Part shown: piece by piece, positions 1 to 4,999 of the stretch | Layout of the letters: every line of letters begins with the position of its first letter | Numbering within the stretch: position 1 is the first letter of the stretch | DNA from: Nanobdellota archaeon | Lineage (GTDB): Archaea > Nanobdellota > Nanobdellia > SCGC-AAA011-G17 > VGLX01 | Length of the DNA: 8,048 nt | Direction of reading: 5' to 3' | NCBI GenBank assembly: GCA_030691925.1 | Contig: JAUYDG010000085.1 | Location: 1-8,048, forward strand | Program-made: the position numbers and the translations under genes | Notes under the pieces: generated by a model | The model's database searches: none | What the model saw: only the letters and a program-made list of their open reading frames with translations | Told to the model about the DNA's origin: nothing

Positions 1-672
1 TTTGATGAACTGCTTCCTGGCAGTTTCTAGAGCGTTCTTGTCGTCTTTGTTCTTATAGCGCATTGAACTGTAATTGATCATGTAATCATGGGCGAGAAGG
101 GAATATTTTCTCAAGGAGCTTTTCATCTTGTCAATGTCACTTGTTTTCAGGTCTAAGGACCAGTATCCTCCCAGGTCGACAACTCCGCATTCTGTTAGTG
201 TCGTTCCTGAAGCTTGGAATTGTTCTTCCACTTGCAGCCAGTGCTCCAGGTCTTCAACAGATGGCGGAAGCGCGCCTTGGAAGTCTTTGAATTCATGCTT
301 CGAGGCTTTGTATTTCAGGTTTTCAGCAGGGTGTATGTGGTAGCTTATGACTTCCTTAGGTTTGGGGTTCAGTGCTAGGAGTAAATCGTTTTCAGGGTAG
401 CAGCCGTCTCTAGAGATTTCTTTTCCGTAGTCAAGCCATTCCTTCGTCTCAGGGATGAAGTACCAGATGTCCTCGTACTTGCTTTCAATAGCTAAGGCTC
501 TCAGCTGGCTAAGCCCTTCTTCTTTCGTGAGTTTGTAGACTATCCCTGTAAGGTCTGTTACGACGATCTGTTTTTCAGAAATAAGGCTCCTGTCCATTAT
601 GCCTTTTACTGCAGGTGCGCAGCCTATCAGAGTAGAGATTATGACTGCTGCCAGTGCTTGTTTGGCTTTCAT
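1..672 (-). CDS. Predicted lipoprotein with JAMM-like motif, 3'-truncated by window edge
   Basis: Read on the minus strand from ATG at 672-670, an open frame runs to base 1 without a stop, giving the first 224 residues; the C-terminus lies outside the window. Residues 1-18 form a short lipoprotein signal: basic start, hydrophobic core, and lipobox LIGC with Cys18 as the expected lipidated residue. The rest should therefore be outside the cell, attached to the membrane. Around residues 110-141 the protein has YHIHP (His112, His114) followed by LPPSVEDL (Ser138, Asp141). This resembles the HxH...SxxD zinc-binding signature of JAMM/MPN metalloproteases, but the spacing between the second His and Ser is about 24 residues, much longer than the usual seven. 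A catalytic Glu would be expected some 45 residues upstream (Glu64 or Glu67 are possible), but I cannot assign it. Cys91 and Cys162 could form a disulfide. The gene is divergent from the 788 gene. The CDS is strongly supported; the JAMM assignment is tentative. Confidence 0.85.
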   Translation of the reverse strand, partial: MKAKQALAAVIISTLIGCAPAVKGIMDRSLISEKQIVVTDLTGIVYKLTKEEGLSQLRALAIESKYEDIWYFIPETKEWLDYGKEISRDGCYPENDLLLALNPKPKEVISYHIHPAENLKYKASKHEFKDFQGALPPSVEDLEHWLQVEEQFQASGTTLTECGVVDLGGYWSLDLKTSDIDKMKSSLRKYSLLAHDYMINYSSMRYKNKDDKNALETARKQFIK

Positions 673-695
673 CGGTTCGAAGGATGAGCAGGAAG

Positions 696-703
696 TATAT
701 AAA
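696..703 (-). promoter_or_regulatory. TATA box for the lipoprotein gene
   Basis: The minus strand reads TTTATATA here. The first T (703) is 31 nt upstream of the ATG at 672. Archaeal transcription starts roughly 25-30 nt downstream of the TATA box, so the predicted start falls on or next to the ATG, implying a leaderless mRNA. No Shine-Dalgarno is visible upstream of the ATG, which agrees with this. Confidence 0.65.
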
Positions 704-756
704 CCTTTTTTTTAGTAGCATGCTGTAAGGCTGCTGGCATGTCTTCTTAGCGAAAA

Positions 757-766
757 AGTTAAAAAG
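757..766 (+). promoter_or_regulatory. Weak TATA-like element for the 79-residue membrane protein gene
   Basis: An A/T-rich element (AGTTAAAAAG) preceded by CGAAA, a plausible BRE, sits 29-31 nt upstream of the ATG at 788. The spacing matches the other promoters in the window and predicts a leaderless transcript. The match to the TATA consensus is poor, so it rests mainly on position. Confidence 0.4.
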
Positions 767-787
767 TTTGTTCTGTTACTTAATGGT

Positions 788-1027
788 ATGTTTTCTATAT
801 TCCCGATTGCAGGGCCCATCATGGAGGGTTTGAAAATAATCTGGGTTGCCACATTTGGCGAGCTCTCTTCTTTGATATCTAAGAACGCCGCGCAGTCTAT
901 ATGGAACTTGATAAAGTTTTTTATATTTTTGTCAGTTGTTATAGTGCTGAGCCTTCTGGAAAGCTTGACAGTTGATTTTTTCAGGAATATCAGGGATTAC
1001 TGGGCGAAGGATTTCAGTCATCAGTAA
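788..1027 (+). CDS. Small single-span membrane protein, unknown function
   Basis: This is a 79-residue frame from ATG 788 to TAA 1025-1027. I do not recognise a family. The N-terminal 40 residues are moderately hydrophobic, with two short possibly amphipathic helices. Residues 41-60 (LIKFFIFLSVVIVLSLLESL) form one strong membrane helix, and the tail (DFFRNIRDYWAKDFSHQ) is polar with aromatic residues near the membrane surface. The start is chosen because a TATA-like element lies 29-31 nt upstream; a second Met at residue 12 is less likely. It lies upstream of the DsbA-like gene on the same strand with a 64-nt gap, but that gene appears to have its own TATA box and Shine-Dalgarno, so co-transcription is possible but not required. 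No longer frame competes on the opposite strand. Confidence that it is a real gene is moderate to good; function is unknown. Confidence 0.65.
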   Translation: MFSIFPIAGPIMEGLKIIWVATFGELSSLISKNAAQSIWNLIKFFIFLSVVIVLSLLESLTVDFFRNIRDYWAKDFSHQ

Positions 1028-1029
1028 AA

Positions 1030-1036
1030 TTTATAA
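1030..1036 (+). promoter_or_regulatory. TATA box for the DsbA-like gene
   Basis: TTTATAA lies just after the stop codon of the preceding gene and predicts a transcript start near 1057-1060. That gives a leader of about 32 nt containing a good Shine-Dalgarno. A second TTATAA at 1051-1056 would start transcription near 1080, inside or after the Shine-Dalgarno, so the first box is preferred. Confidence 0.55.
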
Positions 1037-1076
1037 GCATAGTTTTGTTCTTATAAGAAAGTTTTATTTTTCAAAA

Positions 1077-1083
1077 GGGAGGA
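1077..1083 (+). promoter_or_regulatory. Shine-Dalgarno that sets the DsbA-like start
   Basis: GGGAGGA lies 8 nt upstream of ATG 1092. It selects this ATG over the in-frame ATG at 972, which overlaps the preceding gene and has no such site. Confidence 0.75.
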
Positions 1084-1091
1084 TTTTTAAA

Positions 1092-2117
1092 ATGGCAGAA
1101 GAAAAAAAACAGGAGAGGATGCACAAGTTTCTTAGGAGAGGTTACGGCTGGAAGCTTTCTACAGCGGTACTATTCGCATTGCTTATAATCTCAATATTTT
1201 CCAGCGGATTTAAAGACTTTTTCGGCGCATTAAGCTCTAAGGACGCTTCAGAGCAGGCTGTTAATTATATCAATACTAATCTTCTGAGCGGTGGGGAAAA
1301 GGCTGTGATTGGGGATGTTTCAAGTGAAGGCGATATTTACAGTGTTAATCTTAAGGTAGGGGACGTCGATTTCAAGTCTTACGTCACAAAGGACGGGAAG
1401 TACTTGTTCCCTCAGGGCATAGATATGACTGAAAAGACAGAAGAAGTCACTCCAACGACTGCAACAGGCACAGGAGCAGCTACGACTAGCTGTGAAGGCA
1501 TAGCAAAGGGTAGCAAGCCGGTCATAGAGCTGTTCGTTATGTCGCACTGCCCGTACGGAACACAGATAGAAAAAGGGATCATACCTGTATTGAAATTGTT
1601 AAAGGACAAGGTAGATTTCAAGCTGAGATTCGTATACTACGCGATGCACGGTGAAACAGAAGTTAAGGAAGAGCTGAACCAGTATTGCATACAGAAAGAG
1701 CAAAATGACAAACTGCTAAGCTATCTGGAATGCTTCCTTAAGGAAGGCAATTCAGAATCATGCTTGACAGAAACGAAGATAGACGCTGGTAAACTGAAGT
1801 CCTGCACAGAAGCTGCAGACAAGGAGTTTAAAATCCTGGAAAACTTGAATGACAACTCCAAGTGGCTTAATGGCAGGTTCCCATTATTCAATGTGGATAA
1901 GGCAGCGAATGAGAAGTATGGCGTCGGCGGCTCACCTACTTTGGTGATAAACGCAGGGGATGCGCGTAGCGGAAGAGACCCTGCAAGCTTGTTAGGCGCT
2001 ATTTGCTGCGCGTTCAGCGAGCAGCCTGCAGAGTGCAAACAAACTTTGTCGTCAGCAGCACCGTCGCCAGGATTCGGAACCACCACAACTACTAACAGTG
2101 GAGGAAGCTGCGGTTAA
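1092..2117 (+). CDS. Membrane-anchored DsbA-like thioredoxin-fold protein (HCPYG active site)
   Basis: This 341-residue protein is probably a thiol-disulfide protein acting outside the membrane. Residues 1-19 are basic and cytoplasmic, and 20-40 form a membrane anchor. Residues 41-112 make a small domain ending in YVTKDGKYLFP, a pattern I associate with archaeal membrane-anchored DsbA-like proteins. A Thr/Ala/Gly-rich linker (118-133) follows. The thioredoxin-fold domain begins near 142: ELFVMSHCPYG places the active-site Cys at 153, and GVGGSPTL puts the expected cis-Pro at 282. The usual CxxC is CPYG here, so the second Cys is missing. Other Cys are at 134, 199, 214, 224, 238, 305, 306, 315 and 340, so a distant resolving Cys is possible. 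The conserved-looking YYAMHGETE segment (182-190) and the Thr/Ser/Gly tail ending SGGSCG complete it. The start at 1092 is set by a Shine-Dalgarno. T-rich DNA follows the stop. The fold is confident; the redox activity is inferred. Confidence 0.9.
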   Translation: MAEEKKQERMHKFLRRGYGWKLSTAVLFALLIISIFSSGFKDFFGALSSKDASEQAVNYINTNLLSGGEKAVIGDVSSEGDIYSVNLKVGDVDFKSYVTKDGKYLFPQGIDMTEKTEEVTPTTATGTGAATTSCEGIAKGSKPVIELFVMSHCPYGTQIEKGIIPVLKLLKDKVDFKLRFVYYAMHGETEVKEELNQYCIQKEQNDKLLSYLECFLKEGNSESCLTETKIDAGKLKSCTEAADKEFKILENLNDNSKWLNGRFPLFNVDKAANEKYGVGGSPTLVINAGDARSGRDPASLLGAICCAFSEQPAECKQTLSSAAPSPGFGTTTTTNSGGSCG

Positions 2118-2120
2118 ACA

Positions 2121-2154
2121 GCTTTTTTATTTTTTCCTAATTCTTTACTTTTTT
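2121..2154 (+). terminator. T-rich terminator after the DsbA-like gene
   Basis: Three runs of six T (2123-2128, 2130-2135, 2149-2154) directly follow the TAA of the DsbA-like gene. Archaeal RNA polymerase terminates at such T-tracts without needing a hairpin. A new TATA box follows at 2188, consistent with a transcription unit boundary. Confidence 0.6.
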
Positions 2155-2187
2155 GTTACCCTGTTTTTACGAGTTCGCTAACGCAAC

Positions 2188-2196
2188 TTATATAAA
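2188..2196 (+). promoter_or_regulatory. TATA box for the UbiB-like kinase operon
   Basis: TTATATAAA begins 31 nt upstream of ATG 2219, the same distance as for the lipoprotein and HTH genes. It predicts a leaderless transcript and argues that the in-frame TTG at 2153, which lies upstream of this box, is not the start. Confidence 0.65.
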
Positions 2197-2218
2197 TAAA
2201 TACGACCCAAACAAAGGT

Positions 2219-3880
2219 ATGAGCCTTGCTCAGACATATAAAGATGTTAGAAGGTTGCAGCAGATAGCGAACGTTCTTTTCAGGCAAGAGCTAGGATATT
2301 TTGTTGACAAGCTGAACCTGAAAGCGCATCTTCCTTTTGAGAAAAGGCTGCACGTGTCTAAGTTTGCGAAGCCTAAGGACTCTACGCCTAAGCGCTTGAG
2401 GCTTGCGATGGAGGAATTGGGAGGCTCTTTTGTGAAGCTAGGGCAGCTTCTTAGCCTGAGGCCAGACTTGGTGCCACAGGATTATCTTGAGGAGTTCAGC
2501 AAGCTGCAGGATGAGGTTAAGCCTTTCCCTTTTGATGTTGTCAAGATGACAGTTGAGTCTGAGCTTGGCAGTCCTTTGAAGAAGATTTTCTCTTTTTTTA
2601 ATGAGAAGCCTGTAGCCGCGGCTTCTGTTGGGCAGGTGCATGAGGCTATCCTCAAGAATGGGCAGAGGGTTGCTGTGAAGGTTCAGAGGCCGGGCATAAG
2701 GGAGGTTTTCGAGACTGACATAGACCTGATGTACCACTTGGCCCGCTTGCTTGAGAAGCATATTCCTGAGAGCAAGAGCTACAGTCCTACTGGCATAGTT
2801 GAGGAGTTTGAGAAGTATACCCAAAAGGAGATGGATTACGTCTCGGAGGCTAAGAATATTGAAAGGTATCAGGTCGTAGTTGAGGATCAGAAGCATGTGG
2901 TAATTCCTAAAGTTTACTGGGATTTCACGACCTCCAAGGTTTTGACTATGGAGTTCATAGATGGTGTGAAGATAAGCTCTATCAAAGATTTTAGGAAGCT
3001 GAAGGTCGATGGGGATTACTTGTCAGGCTTGATTGCCAGGATTTTTGTTAAGAGTGTTTTGTACCATAACATATTCCATGCTGATCCTCATCCGGGCAAT
3101 ATCATGCTGCTTAAGAATAAGAATATAGCCTTGCTGGATTTCGGGATTACAGGCCAGCTGACCCCTGAGCTTACTGAGAAGGTTTTCAATCTTTACATGG
3201 GGCTGGTTAATGCAGATGTTGAGATGATAACTGAAGGGCTGGTAAGCATGGGTTTCATATCTGACGAGACTAACAAGGAGAAATTCAAGGAGGAGATAAG
3301 GGAGACGTGGAGCAAGTATTATGATACTACGCTCAAGCAGTTTAACATGTCAAGCTTTTTCTGGGAAACCATTAACATGGGCAGGAAGTATGGCATGAGG
3401 TTCTCTGTGGAGTACGTCCTGCTGATAAAGGCTATGGTGACGACCGAAGGCGTTGTTCAGAAGATAAATCCTGGGTTTAATTTTGTGAAGGTGAGCAGGC
3501 CGATGATTGAGAAGCTTATCAAGGAGAGGACGAGCCCTGAGTACCTGCTGAAGAGTGCCAAGAAAACATTGATGGACTTCAAAAACTTATTAGTTAGGTT
3601 TCCTGTTGACGCCCAGAAGATTTTGACCAAGCTGGAGAAGGAAGAGCCGAAAGAGCTTGACATCTGTGATGCTGACATGAAAAAATTTGAAACCGAGATA
3701 GAGCGATCTTCGAACAGGATGACACTAGGCATAGTAATGGCTTCCCTGATTGTGGCTTCTGCACTCGTAATGCTTGCGAAAATACCCCCTTTTGTCGGAG
3801 GGTTACCTTTATATTCTCTGATAGGCCTTATTATAGCCGGGATATTATTGATTGTTTTGATAATATCTGCTTTGAAATAA
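2219..3880 (+). CDS. ubiB: UbiB/ABC1 (AarF)-type atypical protein kinase-like membrane protein
   Basis: This 553-residue protein belongs to the ABC1/ADCK/UbiB atypical kinase family. Visible in order: the KxGQ motif KLGQ at 73-76 (in GGSFVKLGQLLSLRPDLVP); the Ala-rich nucleotide loop AAASVGQV at 133-140; the ATP-binding Lys154 in VAVKVQRPG; the ExD-type segment KEMDYVSEAKN (Glu204, Asp206, Glu210); the catalytic-loop motif HADPHPGN at 287-294; and the metal-binding LLDFG with Asp307. Two C-terminal membrane helices (about 501-520 and 531-551) anchor it, an arrangement typical of UbiB. Family members support quinone or other isoprenoid-lipid metabolism, likely through ATPase rather than protein kinase activity; the substrate in this organism is unknown and no quinone genes are in the window. 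The start at 2219 fits a TATA box 31 nt upstream. It is followed after 19 nt by a phasin-like gene with its own Shine-Dalgarno, so the two likely form an operon. All key kinase residues appear intact. Confidence 0.93.
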   Translation: MSLAQTYKDVRRLQQIANVLFRQELGYFVDKLNLKAHLPFEKRLHVSKFAKPKDSTPKRLRLAMEELGGSFVKLGQLLSLRPDLVPQDYLEEFSKLQDEVKPFPFDVVKMTVESELGSPLKKIFSFFNEKPVAAASVGQVHEAILKNGQRVAVKVQRPGIREVFETDIDLMYHLARLLEKHIPESKSYSPTGIVEEFEKYTQKEMDYVSEAKNIERYQVVVEDQKHVVIPKVYWDFTTSKVLTMEFIDGVKISSIKDFRKLKVDGDYLSGLIARIFVKSVLYHNIFHADPHPGNIMLLKNKNIALLDFGITGQLTPELTEKVFNLYMGLVNADVEMITEGLVSMGFISDETNKEKFKEEIRETWSKYYDTTLKQFNMSSFFWETINMGRKYGMRFSVEYVLLIKAMVTTEGVVQKINPGFNFVKVSRPMIEKLIKERTSPEYLLKSAKKTLMDFKNLLVRFPVDAQKILTKLEKEEPKELDICDADMKKFETEIERSSNRMTLGIVMASLIVASALVMLAKIPPFVGGLPLYSLIGLIIAGILLIVLIISALK

Positions 3881-3884
3881 ATCT

Positions 3885-3892
3885 GGAGGTGA
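3885..3892 (+). promoter_or_regulatory. Strong Shine-Dalgarno of the phasin-like gene
   Basis: GGAGGTGA, a near-complete match to the complement of the archaeal 16S rRNA 3' end, lies 7 nt before ATG 3900 in the short gap after the kinase stop codon. It supports translation from within a shared transcript. Confidence 0.8.
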
Positions 3893-3899
3893 ATAAGAA

Positions 3900-4235
3900 A
3901 TGAACAAGCTACAGATGCTGAAGAAAGGGAGCTTGATAGCTATAGGTTTGGCTTCTATAACTACCAAGAAGGCAGATGCTGTGATAAGCGGTCTTATGAA
4001 GAAGGGGAAGCTGAACCAGAAAGAAGGGGAATCGTTGGCAAGGAAAGTGATATCAGAAACGATGAAAGAAGAGAAAAGGATAAGGGAAAAGATAAAGAAG
4101 CAAGTGGTGCCTGAAGTAGGGGCATCAGCCAAGAGAGTGATGTCAGTAGTGCAGCAGGAAGTGAAAAGATTGGCAAAGATTGCAAAAGAAACCAAAGCCA
4201 AGCCTAAAGTAAAGGTAAAGAAAAAGAAAAGGTAA
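3900..4235 (+). CDS. Phasin-like, Lys-rich helical protein
   Basis: This is a 111-residue basic protein. Residues 1-20 contain a hydrophobic or amphipathic stretch (SLIAIGLASI) too short and mild for a sure membrane span. Residues 21-50 (ADAVISGLMKKGKLNQKEGESLARKVI) resemble the N-terminal part of phasin and polyhydroxyalkanoate granule-associated proteins, where a short 'helix, M/LxxKGxLxxxEGxxL' pattern is common. Residues 50-97 are predicted continuous helix or coiled coil with alternating charged and hydrophobic positions, and 98-111 are almost all Lys with Pro/Val. Phasins coat the surface of lipid or polyester granules; whether any granule exists here is unknown. The strong upstream Shine-Dalgarno and the 19-nt gap after the UbiB-like gene point to co-expression. 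T-rich DNA follows the stop. The gene is well supported; the phasin link is a pattern-level resemblance only. An alternative is a generic nucleic-acid-binding or membrane-associated coiled-coil protein. Confidence 0.8.
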   Translation: MNKLQMLKKGSLIAIGLASITTKKADAVISGLMKKGKLNQKEGESLARKVISETMKEEKRIREKIKKQVVPEVGASAKRVMSVVQQEVKRLAKIAKETKAKPKVKVKKKKR

Positions 4236-4238
4236 ATC

Positions 4239-4261
4239 TTTTTTATTTTTCTACCTTTTTT
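4239..4261 (+). terminator. T-rich terminator after the phasin-like gene
   Basis: T runs of 6, 5 and 6 (4239-4244, 4246-4250, 4256-4261) directly follow the TAA at 4233-4235. This is the usual archaeal terminator form and likely ends the UbiB-phasin transcript, although read-through into the next gene 57 nt away cannot be excluded. Confidence 0.55.
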
Positions 4262-4291
4262 ACTTGAAAAATAAGGGTATTGGGGTGTGAT

Positions 4292-4948
4292 ATGCGTAGA
4301 TATCTATTGTTTATGCTGTTATTGTTCGCTACTTCAGTGGTAAGAGGCGTTCTGATCGAGGAGCCGGTTGTTGAAGAATATTGCATAAAAACCGCTAATA
4401 TGAACGATTTTCCTGGTTACACATTTCTCCTGACAATAGATCATCCTTGGCCTGTTAAAAAATTTGAAGTTGTACAATTAAAAGATGACGCTTGTATTTC
4501 GGTACAGGATATACAGGAGATTTACCATGTTCATGGGAAGTTATACGCTATAAAAAGTGAGGATTACAAGCCTACTAGTGAGCATATAAGCGAATCTGAT
4601 TTCGAAACTGCAGACAGAAGATTTGGAGGCTCTTCACTTGATACTGTTATCATACCTTCAGACCTGGAAATTGTAGCGTATGTTGCAGACTCTGAAAAGA
4701 AGTACGATAAAATAATGAGTGTTGTAAGGATTGTTTCTGTGAAGGAAGAGGGTATGATTTTGGAATACGAGAATAAGCACCTTAAGAAAGATGGGAGCAT
4801 TGAAAAAGTTTATTTTAGAACTAACAAGCCAGTTCTTTTTCCCAATCGTCCTTACATAGCATTACCGCTCCTTGCGTTGATAGTATTAGCAGGTTTTTTG
4901 GTGTACAAGGTTTATAATAAATACAAAAAAAGAAGTGGACGAGTTTAA
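4292..4948 (+). CDS. Exported protein with C-terminal membrane anchor, unknown function
   Basis: This is a 218-residue protein I do not recognise. Residues 1-19 (MRRYLLFMLLLFATSVVRG) look like a secretion signal. The central 20-185 region is polar and probably beta-rich, with Cys31 and Cys68 as possible disulfide partners and FPGYTFLLTIDHPWP near residue 40. Residues 188-205 form one membrane helix, followed by a basic tail (YNKYKKRSGRV), so the protein should be anchored with its bulk outside the cell. The start at ATG 4292 is chosen over the in-frame TTG at 4280 because it gives a clean signal peptide with Arg2-Arg3 and has GGGGTG four bases upstream, a closely spaced Shine-Dalgarno. No clear TATA box precedes it, so it may partly depend on transcription from the UbiB operon. 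It converges with the acyl-CoA synthetase gene, with 51 nt between stop codons. Confidence 0.8.
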   Translation: MRRYLLFMLLLFATSVVRGVLIEEPVVEEYCIKTANMNDFPGYTFLLTIDHPWPVKKFEVVQLKDDACISVQDIQEIYHVHGKLYAIKSEDYKPTSEHISESDFETADRRFGGSSLDTVIIPSDLEIVAYVADSEKKYDKIMSVVRIVSVKEEGMILEYENKHLKKDGSIEKVYFRTNKPVLFPNRPYIALPLLALIVLAGFLVYKVYNKYKKRSGRV

Positions 4949-4954
4949 AAGCAC

Positions 4955-4978
4955 TTTTTTTGCGCAAATAACCTTTTT
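4955..4978 (+). terminator. T-rich terminator in convergent intergenic gap
   Basis: A run of seven T (4955-4961) and one of five T (4974-4978) follow the stop of the anchored exported protein. On the opposite strand the gap has a short CCTT/AAGG dyad (4972-4982) but only a weak T-run, so termination of the acyl-CoA synthetase transcript here is less clear. Confidence 0.45.
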
Positions 4979-4999
4979 AAGGGCTGTAGTCGGTTATTC

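Noticed and set aside
128..343. 71-residue plus-strand open frame over the lipoprotein gene
   Set aside because: The minus strand is open throughout 1-672 with a lipoprotein signal and its own promoter; the plus frame is a shadow.
972..1091. N-terminal extension of the DsbA-like protein from the in-frame ATG at 972
   Set aside because: It overlaps the preceding gene, has no Shine-Dalgarno, spans the likely promoter of the gene, and the ATG at 1092 has an ideal Shine-Dalgarno and gives a normal N-terminal anchor.
1721..2086. 121-residue open frame antisense to the DsbA-like gene
   Set aside because: No promoter or Shine-Dalgarno and no protein-like pattern; the plus-strand frame has clear motifs, so this is a shadow.
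2153..2218. TTG start for the UbiB-like protein
   Set aside because: The TTG lies in a terminator-like T-tract and upstream of the TATA box at 2188; the ATG at 2219 fits the spacing seen at other genes.
4280..4291. TTG start for the anchored exported protein
   Set aside because: It would add four residues before a good signal peptide; ATG 4292 has a Shine-Dalgarno-like GGGGTG just upstream.
4961..4968. TGCGCA-type short palindrome (TTGCGCAA at about 4960-4967) between convergent genes
   Set aside because: Too short for a confident terminator stem or operator; T-runs explain termination adequately.
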